A DNA stretch of 64,000 bases from Paramecium pentaurelia. Its lineage: Eukaryota > Ciliophora > Oligohymenophorea > Peniculida > Parameciidae. A program made the translations under genes and the position numbers. The stretch lies in the NCBI GenBank assembly GCA_905183005.1, contig CAJJDO010000027.1:104689-168688 (forward strand), in the 5' to 3' direction. A model generated the notes under the pieces. That model had not been told where the DNA came from. It saw only the letters and a list, made by a program, of their open reading frames with translations, and ran no database searches. Below are positions 26,549 through 37,313 of the stretch, piece by piece (the first letter of the stretch is position 1; each line of letters begins with the position of its first letter).

Positions 26549-28348
26549 TCATTTTTCTTAATATTTCCTAATTTAAATATCTTTTGAATTATCATCCCAT
26601 GTGATCAAATACTCTCCATCATCACTCATACACCCATATATACTGCTAGTTTAATATTCAATAAATTGCCCAATTTCAAATTCGTCATTTTAATTCTTCT
26701 TCAATAAATTGATGTATTAACCATTTTTATTAATAAGTAAGCATTTTTACTTGATATATTGTTAAGGAAATAAACACTAGCAATCCTTTTAACTAAATTT
26801 CACTTAAACAACCTTTGTTTTGAAATACTTTCTATTTGAATTATCTATTTCAATAACATGCAATTAATCGTTTTGATGTGGTTAATAAGTAAATAAATTA
26901 TCATTAATAAAACATAATCTAATACCAAAAGTTTCTATTATTATTCTCGATTTAACAATCCACTTTTTAGACTTTTTTGAAAATCCTATTATTAATATAT
27001 AATTTTCATCACTACAAGAAATCAATCTATTTTATTTCTCATTTAAACTTAATGCATTTACATCTTTTTAGTGATCAGTAATTGTTTATTAGCATACCCA
27101 ATTATTCTTTTTGACCCAAAATTTAATTGTCTTATCTAAACTACCTGAGATAATTAAATCTTCATTATTATTCAAAATTAAACAGGAAATACCTTTTGAA
27201 TGCCCATTTAATTTTTATAAGCAAATCCATTAATTTTTTTGATTCATCAACCAGATTATGATCTAAGCATCACTAAAACTTCCTGATATTAATTAATTTG
27301 CCTTTCTCATGAAGTTTAAAGTTGTAACAATATTTTAATGTTCACTAAGAAGTTAAATTAGTTTAATTCTTCCTTATTTAAACTCATATAACTTAATTTA
27401 TTTATCACATCCAACAGCCACTAATGAACAATCTCTATTAAAAGCTACTGCACAGCAAATTTGATATTGTTTAATTACACTTTCTTGAATTATTTCATAA
27501 GTAAATTAATTCTTTTCTTATGATAAGTTTTGGTTTTAATTTTTGCCTTTTTTTTAAATATCAATATCTTTTAAGGTATATCCTAACTAATTTAACCCAG
27601 CATAAGTACCCTATAATTATTTTTCCATTTTTTATAATAATTACCCTTTAATAAATGGATTTAATTGATTAAATTGAGTAGCTTAGGATTCTTACAAGGA
27701 AAGAAGAATATCTTGCACAATTTTATTAACTTAATTATCTTAGGTTGTATATTCATGTAATAGGGGATCATCAAAAATAGAGGGCTAATCAATCTTACTT
27801 AATTCTTCAGCAATTTTTGATATATCTTCTTACGATAATTTTTTCCAAGAGATTTTTATTTTTTTTTGAACTTCATCCACTTGAATTCCATATTAATTAA
27901 ATTTAGAAGTCAATTTCTATATTGATTCCACAAATTATTAATTAATACTTTTTTACATCTATTACAACATATTTTTAATAGATTCTACTTTTTACTGCAT
28001 TGATTCTAAATTCTTATTCATATTCTCTTGTCTTTTTTATAATACCTATTTCCATTGAGAATGTACATAGGTAATTGATTTATAATGTAATGAAGGATGA
28101 ATATCTATGCAGCTTTCGCAAGCCAAACGTTTTGTACATATTTTCTCTTAACCAACATCGAGCAATATAATCTTTTTTTATGGATGATCCTCACATTATA
28201 GTTTAAGTTCCTATATTAATATTTTAAATCATACAATTAAATCATTAGTTTCATCTTCAATTATAGTATTTTTCTCAAATACAGTAGATATAGAATGTAC
28301 ATTTAATAAAATGGTTTTACATTTAATTAATAAATCAGGCTCTTTCAT
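26549..28348 (-). CDS. B-box zinc finger / coiled-coil / WD40 protein
   Basis: From ATG 28348 with one 24-nt intron (gtatgatttaaaatattaat plus atag) to TGA 26549: 591 residues. Shortly after the intron comes a B-box-like Zn finger with spaced Cys/His (LQCEDHPQKK ... ICTKRLACESC ... HPSLHY). A long Gln/Lys-rich coiled coil of about 150 residues follows, then WD repeats (CCAVAFNRDCSLVAVGCDKQ, then SLDKTIKFW and following degenerate blades) to the C-terminus. Proteins of this layout are an expanded Paramecium family, probably scaffolds. The frame upstream of this ATG stays open to 28825 except for one TGA at 28388 (see separate entry), so the true start is uncertain. Confidence 0.7.
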
Positions 28349-28387
28349 GTAAATTAATATGTCTTGAATTTTACTTTAGAATTAAGG

Positions 28388-28825
28388 TCATTCCTTAATT
28401 TGTATGTCCTATTATTACTGAATAAAGCTTAAAAATTGTTGTATATCATTTTAATCATGAGATGATATTTTATTCATAAATTCTTCCTCCATATTTTAAA
28501 TTTAGATGATCCACTTTTTCACAAATTCTATCGTTGTCTCTATCTTCTGAATATAAAAATCTTTCAGTTATTCAATATTTTAAACTAGGCTTCTTAAGGA
28601 TTCTAAGTTATTTTAGAGTTAACATTATCTATCTTATTTAATTTGAGCTTTAGTTTCCTCCACTTAATTTATAGAATCTTTAAGTAAAGTTATTTTTCTC
28701 TTATATCCTTTGGCTAAGCATTATAGACATAATTTTCTTATTTTTAAATCTTACTCAGCTTCATCGATGGCAACTATAGCTTCTTAAGAGTGCTCTTAAC
28801 ACATTTCAACTTTGTATTCCATCAT
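28388..28825 (-). CDS. B-box plus coiled-coil module, in frame with the WD40 gene behind one TGA
   Basis: ATG at 28825 opens 145 codons ending at TGA 28388. The N-terminus is a B-box-like CQEHSQEAIVAIDEAEQD ... RKLCLQCL finger followed by a coiled coil (QNIEQLKDFYIQKIETTIEF). The frame is exactly that of the WD40 protein starting 39 nt downstream, and it continues without other stops. Either this is a tiny separate gene, or the two make one ~750-residue protein interrupted by a nonsense mutation or sequencing error. I found no intron that would remove the TGA. Confidence 0.55.
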
Positions 28826-28899
28826 TTATCTATATTAAATATTGATTTTTTATCATTACATACATGGACTTTAATAGAATTATAAAATATAATTAATAT

Positions 28900-31555
28900 A
28901 AAAATGTATTACAATTTCCAATAATAAATGTAAGTTAAAATTTTAGAAGTATTATATATTATAATTTATCTGTAAAATTTCTCCTTGGTTATTTTATTAT
29001 ATAATAACTTACAATTCTAATATATGTTTGCTTTAATAAACAAAATTGGCCTGAAGATATTCATGTTTAGTAAAGATTCATTCTAATAATAATTGAATAA
29101 TAGCAAATTCTTATTTCAAATAAATTAATTATAGGTTTTCGAACTTGAGAGTAGGTAAAAGAAATTCCAAAATTTTTAGAAATAAAAAGGAATTTTAATT
29201 TATGAATACATTCATGAGTTTCATAATTTATATATACTATTATGTATATTAATCTGAAAATGACTTGTCTTTTAATAAGCACATTCCATAATTACTAAAC
29301 TCTACTATTTATAATAGAAATAATTAATGTTGATTCAATGAAATAGTCATAATTTCAATTCACTATAATTACCAATCATCTACAAAATTAATATAATATA
29401 GATTCAGAATTAAGCCCCTTGCTTCGATTATAATTTTGATTATAAAATAATGAATATTTCCATCTTAAAGGAATTAAGGTTTTATAAAAAGAAATTAAAA
29501 AATATATATCTAAATTTAAAAAAAATATCTAAATATCTAAAATAACATTTGTTCTCTATTCTAAATAAATCTTCTAATTGTTTGAAATATTTGTACTAAA
29601 AGTTCATTTGGATAAAGTTTATATAAATAAAAATGTTTTATATAATTTTTAATTTTTTTAAGAATGTTTTTCGTCCTTTGACAATTTAATTATGGGGTTT
29701 GAAATCTCGGAAACCTGTAGTTATTTTCCAAATTCAGTATTAATTTGAGAATTTTTGGTAATCCACCTAAATAGATAATTAGAGTGATGAATAATTGTTA
29801 GGGAAAATTCCTGGAATCAAAATTTGCAAATCAATTAATTTAACAAGATCACTAGGAGAATTTTAATATAATACTTTTGATTCATTGTATAAATTTTTCA
29901 AGTTTTCAGAGAAATTCAAGTAAATTAAATGGAATTTGATACGATAATTTATCATCTTATTCTTATAGCATAATTTACATAAGACTATAAATATATTACT
30001 ATTTTTATATTTTAATTTTTCGATATAATTACCATTATGATTGGCAAGGGATTTAAAACACTAAAACAAGTTTTTCACATCATTATTTTAAAGGGCAGAA
30101 GGCTCATTTGAAAAAACCAACTCAGCAAAACTTAAAAATGAAAACAACATCATATTTTTAATCTAATACCATTTTCATAAGATTTAATAATGTCCCATAC
30201 TCAACCCTTACTTAATTGACAAATTATTGTCTAACATATTCTATCTTATTTTAAATATTTCCTTCAATATAATGAATTAAAAAAAATTTCTTTTATGCAC
30301 TTTCCTCTAATTGTAAAGTCTGTGTACAATTTATTAGATTTTCTAAACACTTAGTTCATCCATTATTTATTTGAGTTTTTATTATCAAGTTTATTCCCAA
30401 CATTCTATAAGTGAATAATACATATTTAAATTGAGGGTTCTTCCTAGATTTAAATACTAAATAGGACTTATTGAATGACATAACCATGTCTTCCTGCCTT
30501 ACTTTATTCAATAATCACTTCTTTATTTAACTGATATGTTCTAATTTATGTAATTTTTTACTATAAAAAATATTTCTGATCAGTTCTGACTCGATTTAAT
30601 ATACTTCTTATTTCAAATTATTAGAAATTTAAGGGTAATTTAATTTAAAATGGATTTAGAATTAAGATTTTTTTTTTAAACCTATTTGAATCTTTATAAA
30701 AAATACAAAGGATTTTCTAAGGTGTTTTATATGTTCCAAGAAGTTGTAACATTATCAAAATTTAATATCATTGTCAATAATTATAAGTTTACCTCCCAAA
30801 ATTCTCATCCTCTTGTAGAAGTATCTTCGACCAGATTTATTACATCTAAAATAGATCAAATCATAATTAATCTAGGATCTTTTGGTTCAATTTTACTTAA
30901 TTAATCAGTAATCAAATCCAAACAAGATTATTGGTTAGATTTAATAGGCCCATAGAATTATTAGAAGAGTTCAATTTTGGTAAGTTCTTATTCCCTAATC
31001 AAAGTCAACTAAGGGGTAAAATCTACTGTCAAATTATTCTAGTAAACCTTAATTTCTACTCCTCTTAGAAGTTACAGCTTCATAAATTTTTTCATGAAAA
31101 AAATTGTTTAAACCTAGGTTTTTCAGAATGTGCTTTTTTCATTTAAAAATAAAACTAAACATAATGATTATTTATCAATAAAATTTGCTTCTAAAACTTT
31201 ACAGAAGTATATTTTTATTAGCTGCCTTTTTTTCCTTTCAACTCCTTAAAATTAACTTGTTTCCTGTAATTATTTATACAATCTAAAGTTTTCATCTTTT
31301 AAAGATTTGATCATAATCTAGAGCTGAAATATTTCTAGAATTTGCTTATTAATTCAAGCTTAGAATAATCAAAAATTGAAATTAAGAGGTCTTTAAAAAT
31401 AAAATAAAATCCTAAAATTTTCTTTTAAATGCAAAATTAAATTAAACATTGATTATAACATCAGAGTAATCATGATCTGGAATAACTTTCCAATAGCATA
31501 TTTTATTAAGTATGCCACAAATAAGAAATGCTAGTAGTGTGAAGCTTCTAAACAT
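28900..31555 (-). pseudogene. Broken PAS-like membrane-protein gene
   Basis: The minus strand reads as protein in successive frames. It begins with a possible signal peptide at ATG 31555 (MFRSFTLLAFLICGILNKIC). Segments such as HEKIYEAVTSKRSRNQGLLE, a ~170-codon frame from an ATG near 30755 containing IIEQSKAGRHGYVIQQVLFS, then FAELVFSNEPSALQNNDVKN, and CLLKDKSFSDQYTQQYIQ near 29280 follow. The 'Lys-Ala-Gly-Arg-His-Gly-Tyr-Val-Ile' part is reminiscent of the PAS-type cytosolic regions of Paramecium multi-pass proteins. Frames are separated by TGAs and shifts I could not repair with introns, so a pseudogene or error-rich sequence is likely. Plus-strand frames here are antisense shadows. Confidence 0.4.
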
Positions 31556-32011
31556 ATTTTATGATAAAGTACCTCTATTTAGGTTTTGTAAGTCATGTTA
31601 TTTTATTTCTAATGAGCCATCTGTATAGTTCGACAAAGATGTTAAACATTATTGTAGAATTGAAAAGTCTTTGCTTAATACCTTGGTGGAGATCAAAATT
31701 TAATTAAAAAAAATGATTCAAAATAAAAAATTATCCATCCATATCATTCATATTATTATTTTTATTATTTAATTATATAAACCATAGTGATTATTTTATT
31801 TAGTAAAAATTTATATCATTCCTATATGAGCTAAAATTATTAAAAAATTGATTATTTAAATACATTACCTATATTGGATTTATATTATTAAAAATTTAAC
31901 TATTAATAAAAGAAATTCACTCTAATAATTAAAAAGTAGCACTATTCACAACAGGTAAAAGTGATTATCACTTTAAAAGGCATTTAATCAAATCTTTTAT
32001 CTTTCGTCTAC
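31556..32011. other. Intergenic, nothing recognised
   Basis: AT-rich. An antisense open frame ends at 31790 (see rejected items). No RNA gene or repeat seen. Confidence 0.4.
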
Positions 32012-32191
32012 TCATCTAATAGTAAGTGTAGTATTCATAATGGTTATCATTATTTTTATAAAAAAATCAGGAATCCAAATTGAAATATATTCAACATTTA
32101 TTGTTCCATCTTTTGGCATTTTATGAGATAGAGGTCCCTTATATAGATGAGGTGTTCCAATAAATAATTTATAATCAAATAGATAATTCAT
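32012..32191 (-). CDS. Small open frame, possibly a gene fragment
   Basis: A 59-codon frame from ATG 32191 to TGA 32012 that also lacks TAA/TAG codons. Its composition is less biased than surrounding DNA (GTPHLYKGPLSHKMPKDGTI). No family recognised. It could be one exon of a decayed gene. Its real existence is uncertain. Confidence 0.25.
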   Translation of the reverse strand: MNYLFDYKLFIGTPHLYKGPLSHKMPKDGTINVEYISIWIPDFFIKIMITIMNTTLTIR

Positions 32192-32398
32192 CTTGTTACT
32201 TACTCTCAAGTAAAAAAAAATAGATAAAATTTTCGCTTGTAATGTAACTTTATTTAATTTTAAAGCATATTACATAGCAAAAAAAATCATAATAGGCTTT
32301 TCAATGTATTTGAAAGAGATGGATATTGATATAGTTTTATTATCAAATTATTCATTTAATAATCAATATAAGAAATAGGATGAAATTATTATAATGTA

Positions 32399-33558
32399 TC
32401 ATTAATAAACATCGTCATCATCATCTTCGTCCATTGGTCCGTCATTTCCGCCAGGTGGCTGTTAGTTTTGGGGATTTGTTTGCTCTCTTTAAACATGTTA
32501 GGCTAGGTTTTATAAACAAAATACTAAATAAATCTCCATTTGCTTATTTCTCAAATAAATAATTGATAGCCATTTCCATATTTTTATCACATGCTAAGTA
32601 ACCTTCTAATGCATCTTATTTAGTGAAACCTAACCCAATGATCTAGAATACTATTAATAAGTACAGTTTCAATATCTTAAACTTCCTATTAAGTTAATGC
32701 AATAGATCCTTGGGGAGGAGCCTATTATCCAGCTCCCATAAGAAGTTATAATAATATCTCAGGGTTTTATGAAGCTTATTAATGCAACTCTGGATGGGTT
32801 TATTAGAGATGTTAGAGCAATTAAGGTAATAATTAAATAGCAGCTTGAGGATTCTATTAAAATATTTATCTAAATTATTAAGCTAGTTAAGCAAATGGTA
32901 ATCCAGGGGGTATTTATCCTTATCCACTAGCAACTTGAGGTGCTGGATTTGATGAAACACCAGGAGGAATTCCCTAATTATAGTGGTTATTATTACATTT
33001 AATAAGTAATCAACTGCTCTATCAGGATTATTAAAAGCAGCTTTCATTGCATTGACACATTCTTCTCTTTAAAATCCCATAGACATTAACTCTGCAATAG
33101 CTTTTTCATATTCTGGTCCAGTTTACAAATCTGTTCCAGTTGATGATGCTGGTTTTGGAATTGAAGCCCCTTAAGGTTAAGGTTATTATTATGGTGGTAA
33201 TTATTAAGCAGGTAATTAAGCAGGCTATTATTGAGCTGGTTATTATAAAGGTGGTTGCTAAGCTGGCTATGGTGCAGATTTCTATAAATATTGTAATCAT
33301 AAGAAATTACTTTGACATTAATCATGACAACTAAAAATTCATTTTCTTAAATTCCCAATTCCATTATAGTTGTTTTATCATCCAAAAGTGTTCCTTTTCT
33401 TAATAATTTTTGTTGTCCAACTTCAAATTATTTCAATTAAAAGATTTTTTCTTTAACAACTTAAATCTAAATTTATTAGATATATAAAATACTGTGTCTG
33501 TTCCTTCCACATCTAAAGGGAAATTTTATCCACTTAATGTTTTAATAATAATTTTCAT
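32399..33558 (-). CDS. RAD23: RAD23 ubiquitin-receptor/DNA-repair protein
   Basis: Five introns of 22-29 nt (the first at 33467-33492) give exactly 345 residues. Order: N-terminal ubiquitin-like domain (KIIIKTLSGQNFPLDVEG ... RKGTLLDDKTTIMELGI); a Gln/Pro-rich linker (about 40 residues); UBA1 (AIAELMSMGFQREECVNAMK); a Gln-rich XPC-binding-type segment (about residues 180-240); UBA2 (LGFTKQDALEGYLACDKN); and an acidic tail ending DEDDDDDVYQ. This UBL-UBA-XPCB-UBA order is diagnostic of RAD23. Known family roles: shuttling ubiquitylated proteins to the proteasome, and stabilising XPC/Rad4 in nucleotide-excision repair. The linker's repeated Q codons are almost all TAA/TAG, so standard-code tools see only shadows here. 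Confidence 0.93.
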
Positions 33559-34805
33559 ATTTTAAATATTTATATTCAGATTGGGATATATTTATATATA
33601 TATTTTTATCATAACAAATATATAAAAAACTATATAATATCTTTAATAAAAAAATAGTAAATAAAGTCAATTTCAACAGATTCCTTAAAAATCACTAAAT
33701 CTAGTCTAAAGATTTTAGATAATCTAATTATCTTTCTGTTTCAACATAAATATGTAAATGAAAAGTATTGAATGATGAACATATATTTTATCTTAGTTAG
33801 TTATATAACTAATAATAAGTTTAAAATCTGTTGATATGGTAATTAAGATAAGGATATTTAAAAACTAAAAAAGATTCTGAAAATCTTTTAATGTTATGTA
33901 TTTATATTAACTTATTTATTCATCAATTCGTAAATTAATTCAAAAATTAATTAAAGATACCAGAAATAAAGTATGATAGATTAAAAAGTTTTTTTTTAAA
34001 TATCTTTCTAATATTTATTAAATGTAAATTTAAGCACAATATATATATAAGAATTATCTTACCACAGCCCATTAATCTATGGAAAAAGAAAACAGGTCTA
34101 AATTCAATTAAATTATTTTTTTTTCAAACATTTTAAGTCTTTCATTATACATTTATTATTATTTTATTTTTACAAAAGCATTAAGACATCCAAATTTAGT
34201 TTAGAAAATTTGATTTTATCCCAAAAAAGCAAAGGAATCTACAATTTAAGAAGTTATGTTGAAAATTGTTCTAAGATAGCATTTATTAAGATCATATAAT
34301 AAATCTAAAATCGTCTGAAGTAAGTAAATTAATATATAATAATCTTATGGCACTAAAAGTATTCATAAGAGTTCAACTTAAATTATTTTACTCTCTCCGT
34401 TAAAACTATAATGAAAATTATCTGATTTTCCAATGAATAGTCATTCTTAGGAATTTGATATAAATTTTAGATATATTTATTTCTTTTTCTTGTGATTATT
34501 ATTAAATAAACTATTTTTTTAATTTATCTTCTAATAGCTTGGTTATTATATAATATTATAATATCTTTCATAAGTTCATGGTTTCTCAAAAAATCCTACC
34601 AAATTATTCATTTTTTATCATAATGAAATAGATATATCAAAATGCAATATCAATCTAAATTAAAAATGATATTAGTCATTTTTGAAAAGAAAAAAATTGT
34701 TTTCTCCTCTAAGATTAGAATAAAAATGAGACTTGCATTTTAATTTTTGAAAAATATTGATTAATTATTTTGTGAAAAACAGTTAATTATTTAAACATCT
34801 AAAAT
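33559..34805. other. Intergenic, nothing recognised
   Basis: Long (1.2 kb) AT-rich gap between the divergent RAD23 and APC15-like genes. No frame longer than chance with protein-like composition, and no RNA gene. It should contain both promoters. Confidence 0.45.
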
Positions 34806-35042
34806 ATGAGTTTAAGCATTCGATTAGTTCGAACACCTAATGCAGCTTGGGAAAAACCTAAACAAATTCTTGATGAAGAATCTTTAATTTAAAGATAAGC
34901 TGCTTATGATGAAAAAGTTAAAGAATAAATATTTAATTCTGATGCTAATCCTATTGAGATCAAAGAAGACGAAGAAGAGGAAGAAGATGATGTTGAAGAT
35001 ATTGATGATTATGCAGATGATCTCTAACCACATGATTTATGA
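34806..35042 (+). CDS. Small acidic protein, APC15-like
   Basis: Intronless, 78 residues from ATG 34806 to TGA 35040. The N-terminal half has a conserved-looking W-x-K-P ... D-E-E-S-L-I-Q-R-Q-A-A-Y motif (residues about 15-35). The C-terminal half is a run of Glu/Asp (EDEEEEEDDVEDIDDYADD). This order (Trp-Pro, DE-S-LQRQ, then acidic tail) matches the anaphase-promoting complex subunit APC15/Mnd2, which promotes turnover of the mitotic checkpoint complex. The match is by pattern memory on a very short protein, so an unrelated acidic protein is possible. Confidence 0.6.
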
Positions 35043-35450
35043 GTAATAAATATCATTCACTTTATTTAATTTGCCATTCTTTTTCCATCATCAATATAGA
35101 AACTTTGATCATGTAAATCAATTTTTCAAATATTAATTCAAGTATTTCAATAATATAGATCAAACAAATACAAATAGAAATATTTTTCAAATATTATATA
35201 ACACCTCGATAAATTAATGATTTTTTTTCTCATAATTTCATGTGTGAGTTAGAGTATTTTTTTCATACTTTTATATTCTCTACATAAAAAAATGAATTTA
35301 TTAAAAATCATTACAGAATTGGTTTGTAATAATTTCTCCAGTTTCTACAGGATTTTTACTACTCTAGAAATTATAAGCTCAATTTTAAATTAATAAATAG
35401 ATTGATTATTATAATCTGAAATTGAAATGTATAATAATTCTAGTAATTTT
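35043..35450. other. Intergenic, nothing recognised
   Basis: AT-rich convergent 3' flanks of the APC15-like gene and the SFT2-like gene. No feature seen. Confidence 0.4.
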
Positions 35451-36180
35451 TCAGATAAAAGTAATTGCTCTATTGGTAATATATTGAAATATTTGCTCAT
35501 TGATATCACTGGCTACATTTTGCAGTATGATAATAGGCGTAATTTAGAACATTTATTATAATTAAACATTACTATTTTAATAGATACAATAAATGATGAA
35601 GTTTTTACATTAAGAATTAAATTCCTCATAATAAAAAACTATTTCATAAGATATCAATTATAATTTTAAATATATTTCTAAAAAACTTGACTCATTAGTA
35701 AAAATTAAAGAAAAAAGTAGATAATTATTTTAAAATTTAATATAAAATATGATAATTTTTTAATAATCATGTATTTTTTTTAAGTGTGCAAAATTTTTGA
35801 TACTTCCAAAAACTTCAGATAAAATTATAAAGTTAAATTGAAAGGAAGATGAAATTTGAACAAAATTTATTCCTAAGATAGTCCAATATCCAATTTTATA
35901 AATACATGTATATATACCATTTAATTATGCTATAAAGTTAATCACAGATGCATTTAGATTATAGATAACCTTAAATCCAATCATATAAAATAAGGCTATT
36001 AATATCAAAAATGATCCTGTTGAAAATAGTAACGCAAACTGATAGGGATTAGGTAAAAAACAATTAAAGGAAAAAAAAGGAAATCCCCAATAGCACGAAT
36101 CCAGTTAATAAGTATATTATGAAACTACTCCATTTTGCAATTTTATCTAGTTTTGTGAGGTTCTTATTGATTATTTTCAT
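35451..36180 (-). CDS. SFT2-like multi-pass membrane protein, frameshifted
   Basis: ATG 36180 opens a basic leader and a first TM helix (WSSFIIYLLTGFVLLGISFF). The frame then fails at a run of eight A's on the plus strand (36071-36078). Dropping one base restores a fluent continuation with LPNPYQFALLFSTGSFLI, IALFYMIGF and two further hydrophobic helices, running to TGA 35451. The 'LP..FALLFT.GS' signature is that of SFT2-family proteins, which act in endosome-to-Golgi vesicle traffic. The tail beyond the fourth helix is longer than the family usually has. Its ATG lies 6 nt after the GDPD stop, in the same frame and strand, which leaves no room for a promoter. The start is therefore doubtful. 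Confidence 0.5.
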
Positions 36181-36186
36181 AATTTT

Positions 36187-37298
36187 TCATTAATTTTAAT
36201 ATAATTAAACATACTAAATTGCTACGTCTGAAAATTCTGTAATCAGGCCATGAATATTCATTTTCACTGCTTGATAATAAATATCTTTGGCAATTGTTGC
36301 ATTGAACATGTTTTGGGTTCCAGTAGCATCATCTTAGAATGTCCAAGCATAAACCATCATTTAATTATTTTTAATGAGTTAAACTTCTGGTTATGTTGTT
36401 TATGTCTTTTGATTCCATACTGAGGCTAAATCAGCTCCAATTATGTTAGCATATTTTGTTGCTTCAGCATAAAATGTTGATGGTTGATTTTGTAATCCAG
36501 TCATTAAGAATACTCTTGGAAGATCTGTTAATTCTCTTGTTGCTTTAATAGCATTCATATCAAAACTCATAATGACAATTGGTACAACATTTTTACAATC
36601 TTTTATGGTTCCAATACCAAAGTTTTATAATTCATTAATTACTTATTCAACAATTGATATTCCTGCGTATTCTAAATGATACTACGTCATATGATAAAAT
36701 GTATACTTCGTAATCTTTTATTTCTAAAAGTATGCCAACTGGTTTTTTGTTTGGATTTCTTTGATTAGCAGTACGATTATTGAAATCTCTTACTTATGTT
36801 AAAACTTCCCATAAGGTTGGATATGTGAAAAGACCATCAAACATTTTAGGTCTTGTAGATCCTCTGACTTAATTGATTCCAACTCTTTTTAATTCATCAA
36901 TAGTGAAATCAATCAACCACCAATCATCTCTTACAACTCCATTGATTGTTCTTTTTCTTTTTCTAGATGTAAATTCTGGCATTGATTTTATATTAGAAAC
37001 AGAAGACATAAATGTATCATGTGCTACAATTACTATTAGATAGATTAATGTTTTAATAAATTACATTGTAATTCCTTATTGAGTACAACATCTAATTCAA
37101 TAAAGTCTGTTCCTTAAAACATTGCACCTTCAAATGATTGGGCGGTGTTTTCTAATGAATGATAGAAATGATAGAACCTGGAAAGATTGAGCAGAGTCCT
37201 CTATGAGCTGCAATCTTTGGACGATCAGATTATGCAATATAATCTGCTGGGCTTATACTTGAAAAGGCAATTGGAATTAAGAATAATAGGTAATACAT
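36187..37298 (-). CDS. Glycerophosphodiester phosphodiesterase
   Basis: Three introns (26, 32 and 25 nt) give 342 residues, starting with a signal peptide (MYYLLFLIPIAFSSISPAD). The catalytic N-terminal motif reads KIAAHRGLCSIFPENTAQSF, then GTDFIELDVVLNKELQLIVA with HDT: the His-Arg, Glu-Asn, Glu-x-Asp and His-Asp residues of the GDPD TIM barrel are all present. A later VGILLEIKD supplies the conserved Glu/Lys strand, and the C-terminus has MVYAWTFQDD and NIHGLITEFSD. The family hydrolyses glycerophosphodiesters to sn-glycerol-3-phosphate and an alcohol. The signal peptide suggests a secreted, lysosomal or surface enzyme. It is transcribed divergently from Dis3 with about 15 bp between the likely ATGs. 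Confidence 0.92.
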
Positions 37299-37313
37299 GT
37301 ATTAATTATATTA

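Noticed and set aside
30650..31327. 225-codon plus-strand open frame
   Set aside because: The opposite strand carries better protein-like segments (signal peptide, PAS-like motif) over the same bases, so this is most likely an antisense shadow of a broken gene.
31512..31790. 92-codon plus-strand open frame with two Cys (FCKSCYFIS)
   Set aside because: Overlaps the 5' end of the minus-strand remnant starting at 31555. Too short and unsupported to call.
33086..33334. Three overlapping standard-code frames on both strands
   Set aside because: Shadows of the Gln-rich linker of RAD23, where Gln codons are TAA/TAG.
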